This document shows positions 28,059-37,129 of a stretch of DNA of 64,000 nt, one piece after another. The DNA comes from Sphingomonadaceae bacterium (lineage in GTDB: Bacteria; Pseudomonadota; Alphaproteobacteria; Sphingomonadales; Sphingomonadaceae), in the NCBI GenBank assembly GCA_947463325.1, contig CANHQT010000004.1, forward strand, positions 48,810-112,809, written 5' to 3'. A program made the translations under genes and the position numbers. Below the pieces are notes generated by a model. That model did no database searches. It was given only the letters and a program-made list of their open reading frames with translations, and was not told the DNA's origin. Positions within the stretch are counted from its first letter, which is position 1. Each line of letters opens with the position of its first letter.

Positions 28059-29999
28059 TTACTGGCAGGCCAAGCATTCATCATAGTCGGTGGTGGTCGC
28101 CAGCTCGAACTTTGGCGCATCCGGCGTGTTATCCGCCTCCACCCCACCGGCGAAGCCCGCGCGCTGCACGCTCTTTGACCGGAGATAATAGAGCGACTTG
28201 ATGCCCAATTCCCATGCGCGGAAATGCAGCATCATCAGATCCCACTTCTCCACATCCGCGGGGATGAAGAGATTGAGGCTGGTCGCCTGATCGATATAGG
28301 GCGTGCGGTCCGCCGCGAGCTCCAGCAGCCAGCGCTGGTCAATCTCGAAGCTGGTCTTGAACACGTCCTTTTCCTCTGTGGTGAGGAAATCGAGGTGAGC
28401 GACGCTGCCGCCCTTTTCGAGGATCGAGTTCCAGACGGAATCGCTGTTCTTCGCCTTTTCCACCAGCATCTTTTCAAGGTGCGGGTTCTTGATCGAGAAG
28501 CTGCCCGACAGCGTCTTGTGCGTATAGATGTTGGCCGGGATGGGTTCGATACAGGCCGAAGTGCCGCCAGCGATGATCGAGATCGACGCGGTCGGCGCGA
28601 TCGCCATCTTGCAGCTGAACCGTTCCATCACGCCCTGATCGGCAGCATCGGGGCACGGCCCGCGTTCCTGCGCGAGCAGCATCGAGGCGGCGTCCACCTG
28701 TTCGCGGATGTGGCGGAAGATCTTGAGGTTATAGGCCTTGGCCATCGCCCCTTCGAACGGCAGCTGCCGCGCCTGAAGGAAGCTGTGGAAGCCCATGACG
28801 CCGAGGCCGACGCTGCGTTCACGCATCGCGCTATATTTGGCGCGGGCCATCTCATCCGGTGCGCGGTCGATATAATCCTGCAGGACATTATCGAGGAAGC
28901 GCATCACATCCTCAATGAAGCCCTTTTCCTCATTCCACTCATCCCAGGTTTCGAGGTTGAGCGAGGACAGGCAGCACACCGCCGTCCGGTCATTACCGAG
29001 ATGGTCGCGGCCGGTGGGCAGGGTGATTTCCGAGCAGAGGTTGGAGGTCGAGACCTTCAAGCCCAGTTCGCGGTGATGCTTTGGCATCATCCGGTTCACC
29101 TGATCGATGAAGATGATGTAGGGTTCACCCGTCGCGAGGCGGGTTTCCACCAGCTTCTGGAACAGGCTGCGCGCATCGACAGTGCCGCGTTCCGAGCCAT
29201 CACGCGGGCTCTTGAGCTTGAATTCGGCGCCATCACGCACCGCTTCCATGAACTCGTCCGTGACGAGCACGCCATGGTGGAGGTTCAGCGCCTTGCGGTT
29301 GAAGTCACCCGAAGGTTTGCGGATTTCGAGGAACTCCTCAATCTCCGGATGGCTGATGTCGAGATAGCAGGCGGCCGAGCCGCGACGCAGCGAACCCTGC
29401 GAAATGGCAAGGGTAAGGCTGTCCATCACGCGCACGAAGGGGATGATGCCGCTGGTCTTGCCATTGAGGCCGACCGGCTCACCAATGCCGCGCACGCTGC
29501 CCCAATAGGTGCCGATGCCGCCACCGCGGCTGGCGAGCCAGACATTCTCGTTCCAGGTGCCGACAATCGCTTCGAGGCTGTCTTCGACCGAGTTGAGATA
29601 GCAGCTGATGGGCAGACCGCGACCGGTGCCGCCGTTCGACAGCACAGGCGTCGCCGGCATGAACCAGAGCTTTGAAATGGCATCATAGACGCGCTGGGCG
29701 TGCGCCTCATCATCGGCATAGGCCGCAGCGACGCGGGCGAAGAGATCCTGATAGGTTTCGCCGGGCAGCAGATAGCGATCGTTCAGCGTATCCTTGCCGA
29801 AATCGGTCAGCAGGACATCGCGCGAGGCATCGGTCACGACATTGAAGCGCCGCTCGGCAACGGTCTTCGAATCCACGGGCGCGGGCGCGGGCGCCGCAGC
29901 CTCCACCTTCGTAGACTCCTCAGTTACAGAGCGTTCTTCCAACTGGGTTGCCACCTTTTCACTCTCCTCGGCGCGCGTATCGCGAAAATCCATATCCAT
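28059..29999 (-). CDS. nrdA: Ribonucleoside-diphosphate reductase large subunit
   Basis: MPATPVLSNGGTGRGLPISCYLNSVEDSLEAI, NLCSEITLPTGRD, C-term DYDECLACQ; start placed at MDMDFRD. Confidence 0.97.
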   Translation of the reverse strand: MDMDFRDTRAEESEKVATQLEERSVTEESTKVEAAAPAPAPVDSKTVAERRFNVVTDASRDVLLTDFGKDTLNDRYLLPGETYQDLFARVAAAYADDEAHAQRVYDAISKLWFMPATPVLSNGGTGRGLPISCYLNSVEDSLEAIVGTWNENVWLASRGGGIGTYWGSVRGIGEPVGLNGKTSGIIPFVRVMDSLTLAISQGSLRRGSAACYLDISHPEIEEFLEIRKPSGDFNRKALNLHHGVLVTDEFMEAVRDGAEFKLKSPRDGSERGTVDARSLFQKLVETRLATGEPYIIFIDQVNRMMPKHHRELGLKVSTSNLCSEITLPTGRDHLGNDRTAVCCLSSLNLETWDEWNEEKGFIEDVMRFLDNVLQDYIDRAPDEMARAKYSAMRERSVGLGVMGFHSFLQARQLPFEGAMAKAYNLKIFRHIREQVDAASMLLAQERGPCPDAADQGVMERFSCKMAIAPTASISIIAGGTSACIEPIPANIYTHKTLSGSFSIKNPHLEKMLVEKAKNSDSVWNSILEKGGSVAHLDFLTTEEKDVFKTSFEIDQRWLLELAADRTPYIDQATSLNLFIPADVEKWDLMMLHFRAWELGIKSLYYLRSKSVQRAGFAGGVEADNTPDAPKFELATTTDYDECLACQ

Positions 30000-30186
30000 G
30001 CCCCGCACAGTCTGACGGCAGCGGCGATGATTCGCCACCCCCTTTGTTCTTAATATGTTCGAATCAGGCATCCCCCCTGATCCTTGCCCAAGCCGGACGG
30101 TGAGGGAACGCGCCATAATGGCGGAGGAAACAGAGGTGGAAACCGCTTCCCCGTCAGTCGACTAGAGCAGCCAACTGCCATGCCTG

Positions 30187-30234
30187 ACACAATCTGTAGG
30201 GTGCCCTCACCGGCTGACCCACCACACATAGTGC
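30187..30234. promoter_or_regulatory. Tandem NrdR boxes
   Basis: ACACAATCTGTAGGGT (30187-30202, 13/16 to ACACWWTATATAGTGT) and CCACCACACATAGTGC (30219-30234, 11/16); 32-bp start-to-start, upstream of nrdA. Confidence 0.6.
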
Positions 30235-30462
30235 CACAGCGGCTGACTCTGACAAGATGATTAATGACCGATTAGCGACTCAGTTCGTCGTCGTATCAGG
30301 GCGCTTCGTCGCAAGGCCAAAATTGCTGCAATGCAGCGACGCGCGGATGTTCCAGTGTTTTTCATGTCGGCAAGAGAACGAACAGGGATCAGCGCGGAAA
30401 TTTTTCTGCCGAACTGAGCGGTTATCGGCAGCTGTGAAACAGCGCCGTTATGGCCACCCCGG

Positions 30463-30861
30463 TCAGGCCGGTTCGAGCGTCACGGTGCAGGGCGCTCCCT
30501 CCGCCAGCCCCTCCGCTTTGCGCACGCTGGCCTTGACCGGGAGCAGCCAGCCGGGCGGATCGCGGCTGGGGAAGATCGAGGTCTGCCAGGCGGTCGCGCC
30601 GATCGTTGCGGTGACGCGCAGCGAGGCAAAGCCGCCGCGACGGGAAAGGCCGCGCGCCGCGGCATAAGCGGCGATCGCCGCTCCGGCCTCCCCATCGATG
30701 GTCACAAAATGCCAGGCGGCGTTGGTGCGCGCGCCATCCTTTGCCCGCCACACCCACATCGGTGCGCTGTGATGCCACAGCGGCGCGGCGGCAGGCACCG
30801 GGCCATCGGTAATGCCGAGTTCTTCGGCGAGGAAGCGCGCGAGGGCGGGATCGTCCGGCAT
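30463..30861 (-). CDS. DUF1905-like protein
   Basis: AAWHFVTIDGEAGAAIAA...GFASLRVTATIGATAWQTSIFPSRDPPGWLLPVKASVRKAEGL. Confidence 0.8.
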   Translation of the reverse strand: MPDDPALARFLAEELGITDGPVPAAAPLWHHSAPMWVWRAKDGARTNAAWHFVTIDGEAGAAIAAYAAARGLSRRGGFASLRVTATIGATAWQTSIFPSRDPPGWLLPVKASVRKAEGLAEGAPCTVTLEPA

Positions 30862-30893
30862 GGCTGCCTCTGCCCTGCCCGCGCCGGTGCAGC

Positions 30894-31484
30894 CTATTCC
30901 GCCAGCGCTTTCTTGTAGATGCTGCGCTGCGGCTTTTCGAACAGCTTCATCACCATCGGCTCGAAAAATTCGAGCGGGGCGCTGTCATAATTGGGATCAA
31001 AGGCGGTCTGATCATATTTGGCGCAGAATTCCGCGCACGCCTCGAAATGCGGGTGGCCGCGGAACTGCTCCCGCATATCCTTATCAAGGCCGATATAGTC
31101 GAAGAAATAATAGCCCTGGAAAATGCCGTGGTTCTCGCAGATCCAATGCTCCTCCTCCGAGACGAAGGGCTTGAGGATCGCGGCGGCGATATCCGGATGA
31201 TTATAGGCGCCGAGCGTGTCGCCAATGTCATGCAGCAGCGCCATCACCACATAGCTGTCACTGCGCCCGTCGCGATGCGCGCGGGTCGCGGTCTGTAGGC
31301 AGTGGGTCAGCCGGTCGACGGGAAAGCCGCCATAATCATCGGCAAGCAGTTTCAAATGATCGAGCACACGCCGGCCACCCTGCGGCGAATGTTCACGCGC
31401 ACAGGCCCCGATAATGTCCCAATCGGCCTGCGTGCCATGCTCCAACGCGGTGAATTGCGCGCGCGGCGCGATAAGGCTGTCCAT
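30894..31484 (-). CDS. HD-domain phosphohydrolase-like protein
   Basis: RLTHCLQTATRAHRDG...VVMALLHDIGDTLGAYNHPDIAA; ENHGIFQGYYFFDYIG; start placed at MDSLIAPRA. Confidence 0.8.
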   Translation of the reverse strand: MDSLIAPRAQFTALEHGTQADWDIIGACAREHSPQGGRRVLDHLKLLADDYGGFPVDRLTHCLQTATRAHRDGRSDSYVVMALLHDIGDTLGAYNHPDIAAAILKPFVSEEEHWICENHGIFQGYYFFDYIGLDKDMREQFRGHPHFEACAEFCAKYDQTAFDPNYDSAPLEFFEPMVMKLFEKPQRSIYKKALAE

Positions 31485-31577
31485 ATACTCGCCCTCTCCC
31501 GGCTGTTGTTGGCGGGGAGGATAGGGGGGAAAGGCTGCGGTTTGCAAGCGGGGGGTGCCCGGGATCAGCGCGGCGCG

Positions 31578-31614
31578 GACGGGCGAGACTGCCGCGCCTG
31601 CGGCTTGGCATTTC
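31578..31614. repeat. 37-bp direct repeat, copy 1
   Basis: GACGGGCGAGACTGCCGCGCCTGCGGCTTGGCATTTC, identical to 31695-31731. Confidence 0.95.
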
Positions 31615-31694
31615 GCTGTCACCTTCGTCCCCCGGACGGATGTCAGGGTACCCTTCGCTGCGCTACGGGATTTCGATATCGCATTCGCCCCCCC

Positions 31695-31731
31695 GACGGG
31701 CGAGACTGCCGCGCCTGCGGCTTGGCATTTC
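31695..31731. repeat. 37-bp direct repeat, copy 2
   Basis: Identical to 31578-31614. Confidence 0.95.
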
Positions 31732-31772
31732 ATTTTTCAGATCGTCCCCCGGACGATCAGAAAAATGAAATG
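31726..31772. repeat. 22-bp inverted repeat directly after tRNA-Ala
   Basis: CATTTCATTTTTCAGATCGTCC-CCC-GGACGATCAGAAAAATGAAATG, one mismatch. Confidence 0.9.
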
Positions 31773-31846
31773 GTGGAGCCTAGCGGGATCGAACCGCTGA
31801 CCTCCTGCATGCCATGCAGGCGCTCTCCCAGCTGAGCTAAGGCCCC
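31771..31846 (-). tRNA. tRNA-Ala (GGC)
   Basis: GGGGCCTTAGCTCAGCTGGGAGAGCGCCTGCATGGCATGCAGGAGGTCAGCGGTTCGATCCCGCTAGGCTCCACCA; loop ATGGCAT. Confidence 0.95.
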
Positions 31847-31918
31847 GTTCCATTTCGGGCGCCGGGCGTTGTTCCCGGCGGCAAGGCGCGCCCCTTAACC
31901 GAGGGGGCGCCCGTTTTG

Positions 31919-31940
31919 CAAGGGGCGAATCCGCCCCTTG
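31919..31940 (-). terminator. Hairpin downstream of the TIGR02300 gene
   Basis: CAAGGGGCG AATC CGCCCCTTG, perfect 9-bp stem. Confidence 0.55.
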
Positions 31941-31952
31941 GCCATCATCGGA

Positions 31953-32282
31953 TCAGATTTCCTCGTCGCCGTCGTCGCCCGCGGCAACGCCGAGATCGTC
32001 ATCGCCGCCGAGATCGACGTCATTGTCCGGCGAGACATTGTCGTCATCGACATCGACGTCGAGATCGAGATCGGTATCCGCCACGACCACTTCGGCTTCG
32101 GGTTCGGCAACGCCGGCCTTCATCTGCTCGAACGGCATCGGCTGCTTCGACTTGAGCACAGGCTCAGGATTCCAGGCATAGCCGCAGTTGATGCAGCTGA
32201 CCGGATCATCCTTGGTCAGGTCATAGAAACGCGTGGCGCATTTGGGACAGCTGCGCTTCGTGCCCCACTCAGGCTTGATCAT
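31953..32282 (-). CDS. TIGR02300 (FYDLN acid domain) family protein
   Basis: MIKPEWGTKRSCPKCATRFYDLTKDDPVSCINCGYAW and Asp-rich tail. Confidence 0.92.
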   Translation of the reverse strand: MIKPEWGTKRSCPKCATRFYDLTKDDPVSCINCGYAWNPEPVLKSKQPMPFEQMKAGVAEPEAEVVVADTDLDLDVDVDDDNVSPDNDVDLGGDDDLGVAAGDDGDEEI

Positions 32283-32406
32283 CGTCCAACCATTCTCGCA
32301 TGAAAATCGGGCCGTCGCGGGCGTGAAATGCTGCCCCGAAAGGCGGCCTGCGACGAATCGGCGGGGCATTGCCAGAAAGGCAGGGCGCTGTCAAAAGCCC
32401 GGCCGC

Positions 32407-33798
32407 ATGACCCAGCACCCCGCCAGCGCCACTCGCTTTGCCCCTTGCGGGCCGTTGACGGGCATGGTGCGCGTACCCGGCGACAAATCCATCAGCCACC
32501 GCGCGCTGATGCTTTCCGCCCTCGCGGTCGGGGAGAGCCGCATCACGGGGCTGCTCGAAGGCGAGGATGTGCTGGCCACCGCCGCAGCGATGAAGGCCTT
32601 CGGCGCAGTCATTCTGCCGCCTGACGGCGGGGGTTCGCCTTCCTCTAGCGCAGGCGCTAGCGGCGGCCATGCCGACCAGCGTGGCACATGGACAGTCTAT
32701 GGCGTCGGCGTGGGCGGGTTGCTGCAGCCGGCATCGGCGCTCGACATGGGCAATTCGGGGACATCGACCCGGCTGCTCATGGGCCTTGTCGCCAGCCATG
32801 CGGTAACCGCCACCTTCATCGGCGATGCCAGCCTGTCGAAGCGGCCGATGGGCCGCGTGATCGACCCGCTCTCTAGCATGGGCGCGGACATCAGTGCTTC
32901 CCCCGGCGGGCGGTTGCCGCTGATGGTGCGCGGCATCGTCCCGGCGGTGCCGATGAGCTACACGCTCCCGGTTGCTTCGGCGCAGGTCAAATCGGCAATC
33001 CTGCTCGCGGGCCTCAACACGCCGGGTGTCACCGAAGTAATCGAGCCCGTGCCGACGCGCGACCATAGCGAGCGGATGCTCGCCGGGTTCGGTGCGGATC
33101 TGACGGTCGAGGAAGTGGCGGGCACACGCCACATCCGCGTGCGCGGCGAGGCCGAGCTGAAGCCGCAGACGATCGAAGTGCCGGGCGATCCATCCTCCGC
33201 CGCCTTCCCCATCGTCGCCGCGCTGGTGACGCCGGGGAGCGAGGTGACGGTGACCAATGTCGGCATGAACCCGACGCGCACCGGCATCTATCGCATGCTC
33301 GAGGCAATGGGCGCCGACCTTTCCTACACCAACGAGCGCATCGTCGGCGGCGAGCCGGTGGCGGATGTGACCGCGCGGCACAGCACGCTCAACGCGATCG
33401 AGGTGCCGCCCGAAGTCGTGCCATCGATGGTCGACGAATTCCCGATCTTCTTCGTCGCCGCGGCGATGGCGCACGGCACAACGCGCGCGAGCGGGCTTGA
33501 GGAGCTGCGCGTCAAGGAATCCGACCGGCTGGCGCTGATGGCGGGCGGGCTGATGGCGCTGGGCGTGCACATCGACGAAGGCGAAAGCAGCATCGCCATG
33601 ACCGGAACCGGCGGCGAGCCATTGCCCGGCGTGCCCGCCAACCCGCCGCTGATCCACGCCGAACTCGACCACCGTATCGCGATGAGCTTTGCCGTCGCCG
33701 GCCTCAACACCCGCGGCGGCCTTTCCATCGACGACATGAGCCCGGTCGCGACAAGCTTTCCCGGGTTCGAGGATATGCTGAGGGGGTTGGCGGGGTGA
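32407..33798 (+). CDS. aroA: 3-phosphoshikimate 1-carboxyvinyltransferase
   Basis: [62 protein letters not shown]. Confidence 0.97.
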   Translation: MTQHPASATRFAPCGPLTGMVRVPGDKSISHRALMLSALAVGESRITGLLEGEDVLATAAAMKAFGAVILPPDGGGSPSSSAGASGGHADQRGTWTVYGVGVGGLLQPASALDMGNSGTSTRLLMGLVASHAVTATFIGDASLSKRPMGRVIDPLSSMGADISASPGGRLPLMVRGIVPAVPMSYTLPVASAQVKSAILLAGLNTPGVTEVIEPVPTRDHSERMLAGFGADLTVEEVAGTRHIRVRGEAELKPQTIEVPGDPSSAAFPIVAALVTPGSEVTVTNVGMNPTRTGIYRMLEAMGADLSYTNERIVGGEPVADVTARHSTLNAIEVPPEVVPSMVDEFPIFFVAAAMAHGTTRASGLEELRVKESDRLALMAGGLMALGVHIDEGESSIAMTGTGGEPLPGVPANPPLIHAELDHRIAMSFAVAGLNTRGGLSIDDMSPVATSFPGFEDMLRGLAG

Positions 33799-33808
33799 TG
33801 GGTACCCC

Positions 33809-34447
33809 ATGATCATCGCCGTCGACGGCCCGACCGCTTCGGGCAAGGGGACGATTGCCAAGGCGCTGGCCGCGCATTTCGGCATACCGCACCTCGACAC
33901 GGGCCTGCTTTATCGTGCGGTGGGGCGGCAGGTGGCCCTGTGCGGGGGCGACCCCGATGATGCGGCCGATGCGCTGGCGGCGTGCGACTTTGACGAGGCG
34001 CTGCTGGCCGATCCGGTGCTGCGCGACGAGGCGACGGGGAGCCTTGCCAGCCGTGTTTCCACCCACCCCGCGGTGCGTGCGGCATTATTCGAGCGGCAGC
34101 GCGCCTTTGCAACGCAAGGCGCCGGCGCGGTGCTCGACGGGCGCGACATCGGCACCGTGATCGCGCCCGATGCCACCGTGAAGCTGTTTGTAACGGCAAG
34201 CGTTGATGCCCGCGCGCACCGGCGCTGGCGCGAGATGATCGGGCGGTTGGGGGCAGACTCCGCCCCGCCACTGGCCACCATCGCTGCCGATCTTGCGGCG
34301 CGCGATGCCCGTGACGCAGGACGGAGCAGCGCACCGTTGGTCGCCGCGCCCGATGCAGTGATGCTCGATACCTCCGCGCTCGATGCCGCAGGAGCGATCG
34401 CGGCAGCCATCGCCATTGTCGAACGGGCCATCGCTGAAAAAGGGTGA
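33809..34447 (+). CDS. cmk: Cytidylate kinase
   Basis: [52 protein letters not shown]. Confidence 0.96.
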   Translation: MIIAVDGPTASGKGTIAKALAAHFGIPHLDTGLLYRAVGRQVALCGGDPDDAADALAACDFDEALLADPVLRDEATGSLASRVSTHPAVRAALFERQRAFATQGAGAVLDGRDIGTVIAPDATVKLFVTASVDARAHRRWREMIGRLGADSAPPLATIAADLAARDARDAGRSSAPLVAAPDAVMLDTSALDAAGAIAAAIAIVERAIAEKG

Positions 34448-34655
34448 GTGCGGCCTATTTCCTTGCTTTTTGCGGTTGGGAGGCATAGGGGCGCCCGGTC
34501 CCGACGGAAGTGATTCTGCAAGGGATGCTCCGGCTTGCATGCGGCAACCGGGGCAGCATCGGCCCTTTTGGCCCGTTTCCGGCAATCCCGCCGGGGCGGA
34601 GGAAAGACCGGCGGAACCAACCGCCTGGCCGGAAAAATGATCGAAGGACTACCTC

Positions 34656-36374
34656 ATGGCCTCTACGGCACACCCCACGCGCGACGATTTTGCCGCGCTG
34701 CTCAATGAAACGCTCGGCGGCGCTGACACCCAGTTCGAAGGCCGCGTCGTCAAGGGCACCATCACCGCCATCGAAAACGACCTCGCCGTCATCGACGTCG
34801 GCCTGAAGTCGGAAGGCCGCGTGCCGCTGCGCGAATTCGCAGCACCGGGCCAGAAGGCCGACCTCAAGGTCGGTGACGAAGTCGAAGTGTTCGTTGACCG
34901 CGTCGAAAACGCCATGGGCGAAGCGATGCTGAGCCGCGATCGCGCCCGCCGCGAAGCCGCCTGGGACCGCCTGGAAGGCGAGTTCGCCAAGGAAGGTCGC
35001 GTCGACGGCGTTATCTTCGGTCGCGTCAAGGGCGGCTTCACCGTCGACCTGGGCGGCGCCGTGGCGTTCCTGCCCGGCAGCCAGGTGGACATCCGCCCGG
35101 TCCGCGACGTGCAGCCGCTGATGGACCTGCCGCAGCCGTTCCAGATCCTCAAGATGGATCGCCGCCGTGGCAACATCGTCGTGTCGCGCCGCGCCATCCT
35201 CGAAGAAACCCGCGCCGAACAGCGTTCGGGCCTCATCCAGAACCTCGCCGAAGGCCAGATCATCGACGGCGTCGTCAAGAACATCACCGATTATGGTGCG
35301 TTCGTTGACCTGGGCGGCATCGACGGCCTGCTGCATGTCACCGACATGAGCTACAAGCGCGTCAACCACCCGAGCGAAGTCATCGCCATCGGTGACACCG
35401 TGCGCGTCCAGATCGTCCGCATCAACAAGGACACGCAGCGCATCAGCCTGGGCATGAAGCAGCTGGAATCGGATCCGTGGGAAGGCGCAATGGCCAAGTA
35501 CCCGATCGGTGCCAAAATCTCCGGCCGCGTCACCAACATCACCGAATATGGTGCGTTCGTCGAACTCGAGCCGGGCATCGAAGGCCTGGTCCACGTCTCG
35601 GAAATGAGCTGGACCAAGAAGAACGTCCATCCGGGCAAGATCGTTTCGACCAGCCAGGAAGTCGAAGTGTCGATCATCGAGGTCGACAGCGACAAGCGCC
35701 GCATCAGCCTGGGCCTCAAGCAGGCCCAGTCCAACCCGTGGGAAGCCTTTGCCGAGGCCCATCCGGTGGGTTCGACCGTGGAAGGCGAAGTCAAGAACGC
35801 GACCGAATTCGGCCTGTTCATCGGCCTGCCCGGCGACGTCGACGGCATGGTCCACATGTCCGACATCGCCTGGGGCATCACCGGCGAGGAAGCGCTGGCG
35901 CTGCACCGCAAGGGCGAGCCTGTCCAGGCCGTCGTTCTCGACGTCGATGTCGAGAAGGAGCGCATCAGCCTCGGCATGAAGCAGCTCGAAAAGGGCGCCC
36001 CGGCGGTTGCCGCATCGGGCGGCACGAGCAGCGGTTCGGCCCTCAAGAAGAACGAAGTCGTGACCGTGACCGTTCTGGAAGTGCGTGACGGCGGCCTTGA
36101 AGTGCAGGTCGGCGAAGATGGCGCAACCGGCTTCATCAAGCGTAGCGACCTGGGTCGCGACCGTGACGAGCAGCGCCCCGAGCGGTTCCAGGTCGGCCAG
36201 AAGTTCGACGCAATGGTCACCGGCTTCGACCGGTCGAAGAAGCCGACCTTCTCTGTGAAGGCGATGCAGATCGCCGAAGAAAAGCAGGCAGTCGAACAAT
36301 ATGGCTCGTCCGATTCGGGCGCGTCGCTGGGCGATATTCTCGGCGAAGCGCTGAAGGCCAAGCGCGAGGGCTGA
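34656..36374 (+). CDS. rpsA: 30S ribosomal protein S1
   Basis: Repeated S1 motifs (DGVVKNITDYGAFVDLGGIDGLLHVTDMSYKRVNHPSEV etc.). Confidence 0.98.
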   Translation: MASTAHPTRDDFAALLNETLGGADTQFEGRVVKGTITAIENDLAVIDVGLKSEGRVPLREFAAPGQKADLKVGDEVEVFVDRVENAMGEAMLSRDRARREAAWDRLEGEFAKEGRVDGVIFGRVKGGFTVDLGGAVAFLPGSQVDIRPVRDVQPLMDLPQPFQILKMDRRRGNIVVSRRAILEETRAEQRSGLIQNLAEGQIIDGVVKNITDYGAFVDLGGIDGLLHVTDMSYKRVNHPSEVIAIGDTVRVQIVRINKDTQRISLGMKQLESDPWEGAMAKYPIGAKISGRVTNITEYGAFVELEPGIEGLVHVSEMSWTKKNVHPGKIVSTSQEVEVSIIEVDSDKRRISLGLKQAQSNPWEAFAEAHPVGSTVEGEVKNATEFGLFIGLPGDVDGMVHMSDIAWGITGEEALALHRKGEPVQAVVLDVDVEKERISLGMKQLEKGAPAVAASGGTSSGSALKKNEVVTVTVLEVRDGGLEVQVGEDGATGFIKRSDLGRDRDEQRPERFQVGQKFDAMVTGFDRSKKPTFSVKAMQIAEEKQAVEQYGSSDSGASLGDILGEALKAKREG

Positions 36375-36409
36375 CCGCCCCCGCAAGGGTCAAGTAATTG
36401 AAATTAAAG

Positions 36410-36441
36410 AAGGGCGCCCGCAAAACGGGCGCCCTTTTCTT
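36410..36441 (+). terminator. rho-independent terminator of rpsA
   Basis: AAGGGCGCCCG CAAAA CGGGCGCCCTT TTCTTT. Confidence 0.9.
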
Positions 36442-36645
36442 TGTCATAACTTGATCGAAACAACCAAGAAACCGCAGGATATTGCTTTACGCATCGTTCA
36501 CCGATACTTCCAAAGAGACGGCGTAAGCAGAGACACCATCAACCGGAAGCCGCTCGACCGGTCCATTTCCGGCAGCGGCGCAAAAACGAGTCGCTAAACT
36601 CTCTGCAGGGCCGCCAAGCGGTCCCTTAAAAAAGGTGGGGAATAT

Positions 36646-36927
36646 ATGATCCGTTCGGAACTCGTGCAGCGATTGTGCGAACTCAACCCCGAACTCAAGA
36701 CTGCCGAAGTCGAAGCGATTACCGATTGTTTCTTTGAAACGATCGTCGAGCAGTTGGCGGCTGGTGGGCGCGTTGAACTGCGCGGGTTTGGAGCATTTTC
36801 CGTGCGTTCGCGCGAAGCACGCATCGGCCGCAATCCGCGGACGGGGGAAGCCGTGCCGGTGCCGGCCAAGCAGGTCGTCCACTTCAAGGCAGGCAAGGAA
36901 ATTCGCCAGCGGCTCAACGCCAGCTGA
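36646..36927 (+). CDS. ihfB: Integration host factor subunit beta
   Basis: [33 protein letters not shown]...[45 protein letters not shown]. Confidence 0.95.
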   Translation: MIRSELVQRLCELNPELKTAEVEAITDCFFETIVEQLAAGGRVELRGFGAFSVRSREARIGRNPRTGEAVPVPAKQVVHFKAGKEIRQRLNAS

Positions 36928-36984
36928 GTCTTCATTCTGCGCCGTGCTTGCAAAGCCTGCCCTGCTGCGACAGGTGGGCGCAAT

Positions 36985-37070
36985 GCGGACGTGGCGGAAT
37001 CGGTAGACGCAGCGGACTTAAAATCCGTTTTCCCCTGGAAGTGCGGGTTCGAGTCCCGCCGTCCGCACCA
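36985..37070 (+). tRNA. tRNA-Leu (TAA)
   Basis: GCGGACGTGGCGGAATCGGTAGACGCAGCGGACTTAAAATCCG...GGTTCGAGTCCCGCCGTCCGCACCA. Confidence 0.95.
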
Positions 37071-37129
37071 GAATTTTCCTGTTTCAACGCCTTTTGCTTC
37101 AACACCGCTTACGCTTATGGTGGCTGACA

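Noticed and set aside
28224-29675. 483-aa plus-strand ORF
   Set aside because: Antisense shadow of nrdA.
31953-32110. Asp-rich repetitive coding sequence
   Set aside because: Normal acidic tail of the TIGR02300 family, not a novel repeat.
34800-36300. Internal repeats
   Set aside because: Explained by tandem S1 domains of ribosomal protein S1.
34455-36386. 643-aa minus-strand ORF
   Set aside because: Antisense to rpsA; its apparent repeats reflect the S1-domain repeats of the real gene.
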